Assembly (NCBI RefSeq): GCF_020742345.1
Contig: NZ_DYXC01000072.1
Coordinates: 1 to 64,000 of the forward strand
DNA length: 64,000 nucleotides
DNA from: Enteractinococcus helveticum
GTDB lineage: Bacteria; Actinomycetota; Actinomycetes; Actinomycetales; Micrococcaceae
Direction: 5' to 3'
The notes under the pieces are model-generated. The model did no database searches. It saw only the letters and a program-made list of their open reading frames with translations, and was not told the DNA's origin. This document shows, in pieces, positions 37,632 through 46,625 of this stretch; the first letter of the stretch is position 1; each line of letters opens with the position of its first letter. A program made the position numbers and the translations under genes.

Positions 37632-38663
37632 ATGAGCAGAAGTCCATCGAACTTCGCTTTTCACCCCCGTTCCAAGTTCGACGCGTTCCTGGAAGGACAA
37701 TTATCCTCGGCCGCAGACGAACGAGTCCGAGCACATCTTGCTGGATGCGACCAATGCGCTCAGGAAGTCGAACAACGTTGGTCTGCGCTGTCGGTTACGC
37801 AACAGTTAGAACGCTTATCCCAGGATGATACCTCCATACCCATCGTGCAGCAGCCTGCGGCTGTCATGGAGTCTAGCGGTGTAGCAGGCTGGAAATTTTT
37901 AGCGAGCGCCGGTGTCGTCGGATTGGTCATCGTAGGCGTCTTTGTTAGCCTGTGGATGCTTGGTGGAGATGAACGGGCGTATGAATCGGCTGATTCCACC
38001 TCACCTGCCCTGATTCCCGAAGAAATCGAAATCGTTCAGGCAGACCCACAAGACCTGATTCGGCCCACCCCCAGTGACGATTCGACTAAAGTGCCCACAG
38101 ATTTCGGCACGTCACGTGCCCAACTGTCGTATAGCAGTGCGCCACTGGGTATCGACGGGACGCCGGTACGGCTGACCTCAGTGAGTGATCTCCGTGCAGC
38201 GGGTTGGACGATCCCACAATTCCGCGCTCTTGGCATGACCTTTGAATCAGCTGTCTTCGATGAAGAAGACGGACAAGTCTATGTAGTCTCGATCTTCAAC
38301 GGCACGACTGTCGATAGCGAAGATCAAACCGTTGTGCGCGAATGCCGTGTCGAAAACGAAGATGGCTCCGTGACAGCCTGTAGCCGCTTGGACTTTACAA
38401 AATCAGCAGCCGACAAGGTTTCGCTTCCGGTTGCAGAAAACGTCTGGGTCTACACATATCCGGATGGTTCGTGGACAGCGTACATGTCGACCAATAAGTC
38501 CCAATATCGGGTCGATTCGACCTCTGAGGCAGATTATGCCGGCGGAATCATGTCGACCTTATATCTAGAAGAGAAATCTCGTCTTAGCTCCAGCACTGAT
38601 CACGTTGAAGAAGGTGTCAGCCAGCGCTTCGAGCGCGGAGTAGAGCGGTTATTGGGCCGTTAG
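37632..38663 (+). CDS. Anti-sigma factor-like zinc-finger membrane protein
   Basis: A 343-residue membrane protein. The cytoplasmic N-terminus has a putative zinc-finger (zf-HC2/ZAS) motif H-x3-C-x2-C in AHLAGCDQCAQEV, one membrane helix lies at about 87-112, and the large external domain has two cysteines (VVRECRVEN and VTACSRLD). ZAS anti-sigma factors hold an ECF sigma factor at the membrane, but no sigma gene lies next to it. AGGA 5-8 bases upstream supports the ATG at 37632 over that at 37614. Function as an anti-sigma factor is inferred. Confidence 0.75.
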   Translation: MSRSPSNFAFHPRSKFDAFLEGQLSSAADERVRAHLAGCDQCAQEVEQRWSALSVTQQLERLSQDDTSIPIVQQPAAVMESSGVAGWKFLASAGVVGLVIVGVFVSLWMLGGDERAYESADSTSPALIPEEIEIVQADPQDLIRPTPSDDSTKVPTDFGTSRAQLSYSSAPLGIDGTPVRLTSVSDLRAAGWTIPQFRALGMTFESAVFDEEDGQVYVVSIFNGTTVDSEDQTVVRECRVENEDGSVTACSRLDFTKSAADKVSLPVAENVWVYTYPDGSWTAYMSTNKSQYRVDSTSEADYAGGIMSTLYLEEKSRLSSSTDHVEEGVSQRFERGVERLLGR

Positions 38664-38700
38664 ACGGCTTCCAGCAACCGCCGCCCAGCCCCGTTTCAGG

Positions 38701-38706
38701 TAAGCT
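38701..38706 (+). promoter_or_regulatory. Candidate -10 element for a leaderless tatB transcript
   Basis: TAAGCT lies 9 bases before the ATG of tatB, with no Shine-Dalgarno sequence. Weak when taken alone, but consistent with the other leaderless candidates in this window. Confidence 0.25.
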
Positions 38707-38715
38707 GTAGCCAGT

Positions 38716-39318
38716 ATGAACATCTTTGGTATTAATGGTGGCGAGCTGATCATTCTCATCGTGCTCGCCTTACTACTGTTGGGTCCCGAAAAGATCCCAG
38801 AGTACCTTCGGAAGCTGCGTGAATGGGTGCACAAAATTCGCGTGCTCGCTGAAGGTGCCAAAGAGCAGTTCAAGGAAGAAACTGGCACTGATTTTGACGA
38901 GGTCGACTGGAAGAAATACGACCCGCGCCAATACGACCCGCGTCGAGTTATCCGCGAAGCCCTGTCTGAACCGATCGAAGATCTGGAAGCGTCCATGCTC
39001 GATGCCAAGAGCACGGTGCAGGATGCCGCAGATACAGTGCTTGATAAACCCACCCCGCGTCCGGCGCTCACGCAAGCAGAAATTCTTGCGGCTGCTGTAC
39101 CGATCGATCAGCTCGAGCAACAATCACAGTTTCCCGACCCGAGTAAACCGGCTGCTAGTCAGCAAACCATGCCTGATGCTGGAGAAATAACGCAACAAGC
39201 AGCTAGCCAGGCTGAACCGACTGCTACCGACCACCAGCGGACTGCAGGGATCGAAGGCAGACCAGAGACCGCGGAACCTGAGTCGGCTACCACACCGTTT
39301 GACTCAGAAGCTACTTAG
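38716..39318 (+). CDS. tatB: Sec-independent protein translocase TatB
   Basis: A 200-residue TatB protein. A short N-terminus (MNIFGINGGELI) leads into the single membrane helix (about 8-24), then the hinge GPEKIPEYLRKLREWV and an amphipathic helix, followed by a long, acidic, Gln/Ala-rich tail. TatB binds twin-arginine signal peptides with TatC. TatA and TatC are not in the window. Its TAG overlaps the end of the convergent Mrp gene by 8 bases. Confidence 0.92.
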   Translation: MNIFGINGGELIILIVLALLLLGPEKIPEYLRKLREWVHKIRVLAEGAKEQFKEETGTDFDEVDWKKYDPRQYDPRRVIREALSEPIEDLEASMLDAKSTVQDAADTVLDKPTPRPALTQAEILAAAVPIDQLEQQSQFPDPSKPAASQQTMPDAGEITQQAASQAEPTATDHQRTAGIEGRPETAEPESATTPFDSEAT

Positions 39319-40477
39319 GGGTCACCGGCAGCTTGCGTCCGGACAACCCTCGCGGTGTACCAGCTAATTGATCCACGATCATATTTAGTGCTTGACCAGC
39401 TGGCGCATCCGCGGACGTCACCACCGACGGGGTACCCGCCTCACTATCGGCTCGTAAAACAGGGTCCAGCGGAATGGAGCCCAGCAGGGGAACCTCTTGG
39501 TCCAATACTTGGCTCAGTCGGGTACTGACCGCTTCTCCGCCACCTGAACCGAAGACTTCAACGACGGTGCCATCGGGGAGAAGCATGGGCCCCATATTCT
39601 CAATGACCCCGGTGACCGGCTGATTCGTTTGAGTCGATAACTGCCCGGCCCGAGCAGCGACCTGTGCGGCGGTGTGCTCTGGAGTGGTAATGACTAACAA
39701 TTGTGCATTCGGCAGCAACTGCGATGTGGAAATAGCAATATCGCCGGTACCGGGCGGTAGATCAATGAGCAGCACATCTAAATCGCCCCAGTAGACGTCG
39801 GTGACGAACTGCTCCAATGCACGATGCAGCATCGGCCCGCGCCAGGCTACCGGCTGATCAGACTCCAAGAACATCCCAATCGACATGACCTTGACGCCAT
39901 AAGCAACCGGCGGCATAATCAAATCTTCAACCTTAGTGGGTTTGGCTGTGACACCAAGTAAGCCAGGAATTGAAAACCCGTGAATATCAGCGTCAATGAG
40001 TCCCACCGCAAGTCCGCGCTCGGCCAGCCCCACAGCCAAATTTGCGGTGATCGTGGATTTACCAACCCCACCCTTGCCCGATGCCACCGCATAAATCTGG
40101 GTTAGCGTGCCTTCCCCAAATGGGTTGCGCGGCCGCGAAGCAGTTAAATGCTGTTGCAGTGCCACCCGTTGTTCTGGCGACATCGTCGTCAAACGAACCG
40201 ACACCTTGCCATCGACCAGCGGTTGTACAGCAGCTGCCACATCGGCATGAATCGTGTCTTGCATGGGGCATCCATCGATCGTAAGCCGGATGCTCACCGT
40301 GACGTTGTCACCAGAAAATTCCACGGCAGATACCATTCCCAGTGTCGTGATAGGTTTGCGGATCTCTGGGTCAATGACATCAGACAGGGCATGCCAGGCC
40401 TGCAGCTCACGGTCTGTAGTCGGGGTGGTATCTGGCCCGAGAATGCCACGTGGATAGAGCTCAGTAGTGCTGGACAT
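39311..40477 (-). CDS. mrp: Mrp/NBP35 family Fe-S carrier ATPase
   Basis: A 388-residue P-loop protein. An N-terminal MIP18/DUF59 domain (about 15-95) is followed by the Mrp ATPase, with the deviant Walker A GKGGVGKST, VGLIDADIHGFSIPGLLG and LLIDLPPGTGD. The CxxC typical of ApbC/Nbp35 is absent from the ENMGPMLLPDG segment, as in other actinobacterial Mrp proteins. The start is uncertain: ATG at 40477 with AAGGAG about 12 bases upstream, or GTG at 40501, which contains the AAGGAG in its own coding region. Probable Fe-S cluster carrier. Confidence 0.92.
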   Translation of the reverse strand: MSSTTELYPRGILGPDTTPTTDRELQAWHALSDVIDPEIRKPITTLGMVSAVEFSGDNVTVSIRLTIDGCPMQDTIHADVAAAVQPLVDGKVSVRLTTMSPEQRVALQQHLTASRPRNPFGEGTLTQIYAVASGKGGVGKSTITANLAVGLAERGLAVGLIDADIHGFSIPGLLGVTAKPTKVEDLIMPPVAYGVKVMSIGMFLESDQPVAWRGPMLHRALEQFVTDVYWGDLDVLLIDLPPGTGDIAISTSQLLPNAQLLVITTPEHTAAQVAARAGQLSTQTNQPVTGVIENMGPMLLPDGTVVEVFGSGGGEAVSTRLSQVLDQEVPLLGSIPLDPVLRADSEAGTPSVVTSADAPAGQALNMIVDQLAGTPRGLSGRKLPVTPK

Positions 40478-40558
40478 GGGCTGGTTATTCTCCTTGCTCA
40501 CAGCGCAATGTGGGCGGGATGGTGGAAAGTCTGGCTGACAGGGTAGAAAATGGACACT

Positions 40559-41221
40559 ATGACTATGTTTGGCTCCGGAGCACCCATTGGATCACCACTG
40601 CCACAGGGACAACTGATTGGCAACTACCGTTCGTATGAAGCTGCGCTGTCTGCAGTGGATCGAGTCGTTGAAGCCGGGGTGGACCCGAGATTTCTTTCTA
40701 TCGTAGGACGTGATCTGCGTTCGGTCTATCGGTTGCGTCACCGGCCAAGTTATGCCGCCGTCGCTGGACGAGCTGCGCTGCAAGGCGCATTTTTTGGCGT
40801 CTTTATTGGCCTGCTGATCTCCATGATGTCTGGCGGACAGGATTTGGCCATGACGATTGGGTCAACTGTGGTCATGGGCGCGGTGATATGGGTGCTGTTC
40901 GGCGTGATCGGTGAGATGATGCGTCGACGTCAATTGAAATATGCCATGATTCCTTCGATGACGGCGGTCAGCTACGATCTGGTAGTTGATAATTCTGTTG
41001 CCGGGCAGGTCAGTTCTGTGCTTGGCCCACAACCCACAGCAACCCCTTCACAATCGGCACCTGCGCCAACGCCCGAGCAGACCGAGCAGCCTGGAGCTGA
41101 GGCGAACGATCAGAACAACCGTGGCATCCCAGATCTACCCGATGGCCGCCCGCAGTACGGTGTCCGGGTCGATCCGACGCCGGACACCGATCAAGACTCA
41201 GACGACTCACAGACCCGCTAG
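40559..41221 (+). CDS. General stress protein (GSP 17M-type domain), membrane
   Basis: About 220 residues. The N-terminal domain (NYRSYEAALSAVDRVVEAG) matches the general stress protein 17M-like domain, two membrane helices lie at about 72-90 and 98-120, and a C-terminal Pro/Gln/Asp-rich tail follows. ATGs at 40550 and 40559 are both possible; the second is 9 bases after a TAGAAA element and may be leaderless. Its TAG overlaps the stop of the convergent aminopeptidase by 4 bases. Role unknown. Confidence 0.82.
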   Translation: MTMFGSGAPIGSPLPQGQLIGNYRSYEAALSAVDRVVEAGVDPRFLSIVGRDLRSVYRLRHRPSYAAVAGRAALQGAFFGVFIGLLISMMSGGQDLAMTIGSTVVMGAVIWVLFGVIGEMMRRRQLKYAMIPSMTAVSYDLVVDNSVAGQVSSVLGPQPTATPSQSAPAPTPEQTEQPGAEANDQNNRGIPDLPDGRPQYGVRVDPTPDTDQDSDDSQTR

Positions 41222-42774
41222 CTGCGCCACAGATCTGCCATCCATGATTCGATGTCTTCAACAGTGCGCGGCAGGTGGGCAGATAGCGATTCAGCACCGT
41301 TGGCGGTAACTAGAATATCGTCTTCAATGCGAACCCCGATGCCCCGGTATTCTTCTGGAATCGCCAGGTCTTCATTCTTGAAGTACAGTCCCGGTTCGAT
41401 TGTAAAGACCATGCCTTCTCGCAGGGGAGCATCCAGATACATTTCTCGACGTGCCTGAGCACAGTCGTGAACATCCAGACCGAGATGGTGTGAGGTGCCG
41501 TGTGGCATCCACCGACGATGATGCTGCCCGTCGCTCGAGAGGGCCTGTTCTACGGGTACCGGCAGCAGACCCCAGTCATGAAGGTGCTGGGCTAATACTT
41601 CCATGGCGGTGTTGTGGATATCGCGGAATAATACTCCAGGCTTGGCGATATATAGTGCAGCATCGGCGGCAGCCAGCACCGCGTTATAGATCTTAGCCTG
41701 AATTGGGGAGAATTTGCCGTTGACTGGAAGGGTCCGGGTGATATCAGCGGTATAGAGCGAATCAGCCTCGACACCGGCGTCAACTAACAACAGGTCACCC
41801 TCATTGACTTCGCCGGTGTTACGGATCCAGTGCAACACCGTGGCATTATTGCCAGCCGCAGCAATCGTGTCGTAGCCCAGATCATTGCCTTCCAACCGGG
41901 CGCGAGCAAAAAATGTTGTCTCAATGACGCGCTCACCGCGAGCGTGCTGGATAGCTTGCGGGATGGCTCGGACAATGTCTTCGAACCCACGGATGGTGGA
42001 CTCTACAGAACCCCGCAATTCGGCGATCTCAAATTCGTCTTTGATCAACCGCATTTCGGATAGGAACTCTGCCAGCTCGCCGTCCATGGCATCGGAATGT
42101 TCAAGATCCACACCGGTATTAATGCGAGATGTATCGACCAATGCATCAAGATTCTGATCAGTTTCGCGAACCAACCGGATTCGCGTCCCGCCAAGCTCCA
42201 CGACTCCGGCGTCAACCGTGACTGCGTATTCCAACTCGGACAGATCCTGAGTCGGAATATTTGTACGTTGGTGCAATTCTTTCAGCGTCGGTTGCGGGCC
42301 AACCCAGAATTCACCGGTCTTGGTGTTTGCATAGAATTCTTCAGAATCCCGTCCCGCCAGCGGCCGGAAGAACAGCGTGGCTAGGTGATTACTGCCGTGA
42401 TCGCCGGTGCCTTCAGCAACAGGCTGCATGACCAATACAGCTTCTGGCTCATGATCAACGCCCAAACCGGTCAGATGGGCAAAGGCGGAATGGGGGCGGA
42501 AGCGGTAGTCGGTGTCATTGGAACGAACCTTGGGTGCGCCGGCAGGAATGACCAGGCGATCCGTCGGAAACCGCTTTGACAACGTGACGCGACGCTGTGC
42601 AGCATATGAGGCGGCAGTATCCGGTTGAAAATCGATGTCTTCGGTCTGTTGCCATTGAGAAGCCATGAACGCTTTGAAGGCGTCTGATGATGGACGATGA
42701 GACCGGTTTTCGACACGATCTTCAATGGGCTGATCTTGGGCAGCGGACTGTACGGCATCAGATGGTTGAGTCAT
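41218..42774 (-). CDS. pepP: Aminopeptidase P (Xaa-Pro aminopeptidase, M24B)
   Basis: A 518-residue metallopeptidase that removes N-terminal residues preceding proline. An AMP_N domain occupies about 55-200. The five metal ligands of the pita-bread fold are readable: Asp in LLVDAGVE, Asp in TADITRT, His in MPHGTSHHLGLDVHD, Glu in TIEPGLYF and Glu in GVRIEDDILV. I use the ATG at 42774, with GGAAG upstream; the frame open to 42939 has no support and would cross the divergent PHP gene. Convergent overlap of 4 bases with the general stress gene. Confidence 0.92.
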   Translation of the reverse strand: MTQPSDAVQSAAQDQPIEDRVENRSHRPSSDAFKAFMASQWQQTEDIDFQPDTAASYAAQRRVTLSKRFPTDRLVIPAGAPKVRSNDTDYRFRPHSAFAHLTGLGVDHEPEAVLVMQPVAEGTGDHGSNHLATLFFRPLAGRDSEEFYANTKTGEFWVGPQPTLKELHQRTNIPTQDLSELEYAVTVDAGVVELGGTRIRLVRETDQNLDALVDTSRINTGVDLEHSDAMDGELAEFLSEMRLIKDEFEIAELRGSVESTIRGFEDIVRAIPQAIQHARGERVIETTFFARARLEGNDLGYDTIAAAGNNATVLHWIRNTGEVNEGDLLLVDAGVEADSLYTADITRTLPVNGKFSPIQAKIYNAVLAAADAALYIAKPGVLFRDIHNTAMEVLAQHLHDWGLLPVPVEQALSSDGQHHRRWMPHGTSHHLGLDVHDCAQARREMYLDAPLREGMVFTIEPGLYFKNEDLAIPEEYRGIGVRIEDDILVTANGAESLSAHLPRTVEDIESWMADLWRS

Positions 42775-42905
42775 ACTTCCATCTTCCCATGATTGCCAAG
42801 ACATTCGGTGTGCCACAGCGAAATTCGCGACGAGCTTGTGCACCCCCAGTTGCTTCACAAATGTTTGTGAGTGGCGTGAAGCTGCCAGATTCAGATGTGG
42901 ACTAG

Positions 42906-42911
42906 TACAAT
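42906..42911 (+). promoter_or_regulatory. Candidate -10 element for a leaderless PHP gene
   Basis: TACAAT lies 8 bases before the ATG at 42920, and no Shine-Dalgarno sequence is visible. This is one of the cleaner leaderless promoter candidates in the window. Confidence 0.45.
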
Positions 42912-42919
42912 GACGATTT

Positions 42920-43777
42920 ATGGCCTTCGACATGCACACTCATTCGAATCTTTCGGATGGTACGACTTCGCCAGCGGATGTTGTCCGCGCAGCGGCAGAT
43001 GCTGGGCTTGAAGGGGTTGCCATAACCGATCACGATACGACCGCTGGGTGGGAGCCTGCCGAAGAAGCCGCCCAAGAACATCAGATTGCCCTGATCCGAG
43101 GTATGGAATTATCCACGGTTTCTCGGGAGGGCATCGCTGTGCATGTACTGTCATATCTGCACGATCCGACCAATTTAGAGTTGTTGGCGGAGATCGCCAA
43201 GTCGCGCAATGCGCGCTATAAGCGAGCCAAACGAATGGCCATGCTGCTATCGGCGGACTTTCCGATCACATGGGAGTTAGTCAAAGCACAAACGACCGTG
43301 GAATCTACCATTGGGCGTCCGCATCTTGCTGACGCATTGGTGCAGATCGGTGCGGTGCCGAACCGATCTGCTGCATTTGATACGATCCTGCGGGGCGGGT
43401 CCAAATACTATGTGCCCCATTATGCCCCGGATCCGGTATTAGGCGTTGAATTGATTCGCAAAGCCGGTGGGGTACCGATATTTGCGCATCCGATGGCTAA
43501 AGTACGCGGTAGAACCGTCAGCAAACGCTTATTTGATGAAATGCTCGACGCCGGCCTGGCCGGGGTAGAAGTATATCATCGAGATAACAGCGGCAGTGGC
43601 AAAGAATGGCTCTTGGAATTCGCACGACGCCATAACCTGCTGGTAACCGGTTCCTCAGATTACCATGGCACCGGCAAGCCCAATCGTCTGGGCGAGCACG
43701 TGACCTCCCGGGAAACCGTGGAGGCCATCGAGGCCCAGGCGACGTCGGGCTATAAAGTTTTGTGGAACGGGGTCTAA
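42920..43777 (+). CDS. PHP domain phosphoesterase
   Basis: A 285-residue polymerase-and-histidinol-phosphatase domain protein, likely a 3',5'-nucleoside bisphosphate or oligoribonucleotide phosphatase by family (YciV/RnaAM-like). The metal-binding motifs are DMHTHSNLSDG, ITDHDT, GMELST, IFAHP and the C-terminal SSDYHG. GRPHLADAL is also typical. Leaderless start at 42920. It is divergent from the aminopeptidase and overlaps the convergent DNA methyltransferase by 4 bases at the stop codons. Confidence 0.92.
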   Translation: MAFDMHTHSNLSDGTTSPADVVRAAADAGLEGVAITDHDTTAGWEPAEEAAQEHQIALIRGMELSTVSREGIAVHVLSYLHDPTNLELLAEIAKSRNARYKRAKRMAMLLSADFPITWELVKAQTTVESTIGRPHLADALVQIGAVPNRSAAFDTILRGGSKYYVPHYAPDPVLGVELIRKAGGVPIFAHPMAKVRGRTVSKRLFDEMLDAGLAGVEVYHRDNSGSGKEWLLEFARRHNLLVTGSSDYHGTGKPNRLGEHVTSRETVEAIEAQATSGYKVLWNGV

Positions 43778-44625
43778 ACACCGACCAACGCGGCTGCTGG
43801 CAGTCGTTTGGTCATCACATCAATGGCTTGTGGATTCTGATCCACAAGCACATAGCGTCGTCCTAATTGCTGGGCGGCTGCGCCCAATGTTCCGGAGCCG
43901 GCAAAGAAATCGAGCACCCAGTCGCCACGTCGTGACGAAGCAGCAACCATCCGGCGCACCAGCCCAACAGGTTTTTGCGTTGGATAGCCGGTTTTTTCTT
44001 TCCCGGTGGGGGAGACGATCGTATGCCACCAGACATCGGTGGGCATTTTTCCGCGTTCCCGTTTTTCCGGTGTGACCAGTCCCGGTGCCATATAGGGTTC
44101 GCGGTCAACTTCTTCGGAGTCGAACCAGTATTTGGTTGGGTCTTTGACATAGACCAGGATGGTGTCGTGTTTCGCTGGCCAACGACTCCGGGATTTGCCG
44201 CCGTAGTCGTATGCCCAGATGATCTCATTGAGAAAATGATCGCGCCCGAAAATCATATCGAGCATGACTTTTGCGTAGTGTACTTCACGGTAATCCAAGT
44301 GCAAGTACAAGGTGCCGTCGTCGGCAAGGATCCGCCAGGCTTGTTCCAAACGTGGTTCAAGAAAGTCCCAGTAGTTGGTAAAGGCGTCATCATAAGACGC
44401 TAGTGCACCCCGTAGCGTCTCATATGAGTGGCCACCAAAACCGACCCGGTCGCCTTTGCCATTTGCTACCCGGACCGTCTTCATTTGGGTGCGGGACTGT
44501 GTACGCCCGGTATTAAATGGTGGATCAACATAGATCATGGTCACCGATTTATCCGGGACCGAGGTCAAGAATTCCATGTTGTCGGCCAGGATGATCTTAT
44601 TGTCACCCGAAAAAATTGCGCTCAT
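43774..44625 (-). CDS. Orphan DNA methyltransferase (beta-class N6-A/N4-C)
   Basis: A 283-residue DNA amino-methyltransferase. The catalytic motif IV, VDPPFNTG, comes first (about 33-40), then a target recognition part, then the SAM motif DFFAGSGTLGAAA (about 240-252). That order defines the beta class, and FAGSG with the following VDQNP is intact. No restriction endonuclease gene is nearby, so it is either an epigenetic regulator or a protective relic. It starts with ATG 5 bases after the DEAD helicase stop region, on the same strand. Recognition site unknown. Confidence 0.92.
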   Translation of the reverse strand: MSAIFSGDNKIILADNMEFLTSVPDKSVTMIYVDPPFNTGRTQSRTQMKTVRVANGKGDRVGFGGHSYETLRGALASYDDAFTNYWDFLEPRLEQAWRILADDGTLYLHLDYREVHYAKVMLDMIFGRDHFLNEIIWAYDYGGKSRSRWPAKHDTILVYVKDPTKYWFDSEEVDREPYMAPGLVTPEKRERGKMPTDVWWHTIVSPTGKEKTGYPTQKPVGLVRRMVAASSRRGDWVLDFFAGSGTLGAAAQQLGRRYVLVDQNPQAIDVMTKRLPAAALVGV

Positions 44626-44630
44626 TGATG

Positions 44631-46127
44631 TTATGCGTCACCTTTTGAGCCGCGGTCGACTACCTGGCCGTTCTTCCGGCGTATGCGAGTGCGCTGACGA
44701 CGTGGCTTCTGGGTTGATTGTGAAGTCGATTCTTGAGATTTCTCGGATCGGTTGGCTCGGGTGCGCCGACGTTGACGTCCCCGGTTGCGAGAATGACTTT
44801 CCCGACCGCGACCGCGCCGATTGCCGCGGCGTTTCTGATCCGGACCACCCAGTTCTTCTTGTTGCTCGGCGTCTAAACCGGCACGGGTACGCTGTGATTT
44901 TGGCAGCCGTCCCTTGGTGCCCTCCGGGATATCAAGGTCTTCATATAGGTGTGGGGAAGCCGAGTAGGTTTCAATTGGTTCGACCTGCTCGATCTCTAGG
45001 GCTTGGGCGATGAGCCTCCAGCGGGCGACGTCTTCCCAATCCACCAAAGTGACAGCGATACCCTTGTGTCCGGCCCGCCCGGTGCGGCCGACACGGTGCA
45101 GGTAGGTGTTTTCGTCTTCGGGGGCTTGGAAGTTGAATACGTGGGTGACGTCGTCTACGTCGATACCACGGGCGGCAACATCGGTGGCCACCAGCACATC
45201 GATCTTCCCGTTACGGAAGGCCCGTAGAGCTTGTTCCCGGGCGCCTTGGCCGAGGTCACCGTGGAGTGCCCCGGCGGCGAAGCCACGGCGTTCCAGTTCT
45301 TCAGCCAGCCGTGCAGCGGTGCGTTTGGTACGGGTGAAGATAATGGTTAGACCGCGCCCGCGTGCCTGTAAGCAACGAGCGATGAGCTCATCTTTGTCCA
45401 TGTGGTGCGCACGGTATACCAGCTGGCGGATATCGCGCTTGACCAGCGAGTCATCTTCGGGGTCGGATGCTGAGATATGGGTGGGTTGGACCATGTAGCG
45501 CCGCGCCATGGTAATGACGGCGCCTGGCATGGTGGCCGAAAACAGCATCGTCTGGCGCTGTTCGGGTACGGCTTCTAACAGGGTTTCCACATCCGGGAGG
45601 AAGCCCAGGTCTAACATTTCATCGGCTTCATCAAGTACCACGGTACGGATTTGTGATAAATCCAGGTGGTTTTGTTTCATCAGGTCAATCAGCCGCCCAG
45701 GTGTGCCCACGATGACGTCGACGCCTTTTTTCAGGTCGCCTATCTGTGGTTCGTAGGCTCGACCACCATAGATTGAGCCAATGCGCGCGGAAATGTGTTT
45801 GGCTGCACCTTCTAAATCTTTGGAGACCTGGACTGCGAGCTCACGGGTGGGGGCCACGATGAGAGCCTGCGGCGCCCCAGGAATGGCGAGATCCTGGTAC
45901 CCGTCATCTTTGGGGCCCAGGACCTTATTGAGTACCGGTAGGCCAAAACCGAGGGTCTTGCCCGTGCCGGTTTTCGCCTGACCGATAATGTCATGATTAT
46001 CCAACGCAATAGGTAGCGTCATGGACTGGATGGGAAATGGATGTTCAATTCCTTGATCGGCCAGTGCTGCAACGATTTCGGGTCGTAAGTCGAAATCTGC
46101 AAAGGATTCTTGATTGGTATTTGTCAC
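44631..46127 (-). CDS. DEAD-box ATP-dependent RNA helicase
   Basis: A 498-residue RNA helicase. The Q motif region (FADFDLRPEIVAAL, then PFPIQSMTLP), Walker A AKTGTGKT, the PTREL motif, the DEAD box in VLDEADEML, SAT and the C-terminal HRVGRTGRAG motif are all intact. The last 90 residues are Arg/Gly/Ser-rich and probably bind RNA. It is likely a CsdA/RhlE-like helicase in ribosome assembly or mRNA decay. The methyltransferase gene follows 5 bases downstream. An approximately 180-base upstream gap holds no other gene. Confidence 0.94.
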   Translation of the reverse strand: MTNTNQESFADFDLRPEIVAALADQGIEHPFPIQSMTLPIALDNHDIIGQAKTGTGKTLGFGLPVLNKVLGPKDDGYQDLAIPGAPQALIVAPTRELAVQVSKDLEGAAKHISARIGSIYGGRAYEPQIGDLKKGVDVIVGTPGRLIDLMKQNHLDLSQIRTVVLDEADEMLDLGFLPDVETLLEAVPEQRQTMLFSATMPGAVITMARRYMVQPTHISASDPEDDSLVKRDIRQLVYRAHHMDKDELIARCLQARGRGLTIIFTRTKRTAARLAEELERRGFAAGALHGDLGQGAREQALRAFRNGKIDVLVATDVAARGIDVDDVTHVFNFQAPEDENTYLHRVGRTGRAGHKGIAVTLVDWEDVARWRLIAQALEIEQVEPIETYSASPHLYEDLDIPEGTKGRLPKSQRTRAGLDAEQQEELGGPDQKRRGNRRGRGRESHSRNRGRQRRRTRANRSEKSQESTSQSTQKPRRQRTRIRRKNGQVVDRGSKGDA

Positions 46128-46307
46128 GATCGAATAAGTTCCTTAAAGCTCGGTTTCAACACCTAGTGGTGCTTGCGGAGCCGATCGTGGATTAGTCAAA
46201 AGTAACAGATACGCGTACACGTACGACCGGTCATCCGGAGTGAAGTTCATCAGATCCAAACATATGGACCAGTATCCAAGTCTACCTGGTGGAAGGGTCG
46301 GTGAATT

Positions 46308-46532
46308 CTAACCGGCGATAAAACCGACGCGACGTGCAGTAGCGTCACCTATTTCAACGTAACCAAGGACGCCGGCTGGGACAATAATGGTGCCACCTTT
46401 GTTGTCGGTTAGTTCGAGGTTGGCGTTATCGTTGACTGCGGCGCGCACTTTTTCCGTGACATCTTCTTTCGACATCTCGGTTTCGAATGTGATCTCGCGG
46501 GCAACGTTCTGGATGCCAATACGAATTTCCAC
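46308..46532 (-). CDS. DUF3107 family small protein
   Basis: A 74-residue protein conserved in actinobacteria: MEIRIGIQNVAREITFE start, then a helix, NLELTDNKGGTIIVPAG and a C-terminal RRVGFIAG. I use a GTG start at 46532, because AGGAGG lies 7-12 bases before it; an ATG at 46562 would put the ribosome binding site inside the gene. It looks like a small ubiquitin-like or beta-grasp-like fold, but no role is assigned. The TetR gene lies 60 bases downstream side-by-side in the opposite reading sense of transcription order, upstream of it on the minus strand. Confidence 0.9.
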   Translation of the reverse strand: MEIRIGIQNVAREITFETEMSKEDVTEKVRAAVNDNANLELTDNKGGTIIVPAGVLGYVEIGDATARRVGFIAG

Positions 46533-46625
46533 GGGTAGTCCTCCTAAAACATGGGTGTTCATGGTGGGTCTGTCATCAAATAGCTTAGATCAGTTTGTTC
46601 GTGAAATAGCATAGCTTGATGCTCG

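Noticed and set aside
44537..45013. A 158-residue plus-strand open frame opposite the DNA methyltransferase and helicase genes.
   Set aside because: It is antisense to two well-supported genes and shows no family motifs.
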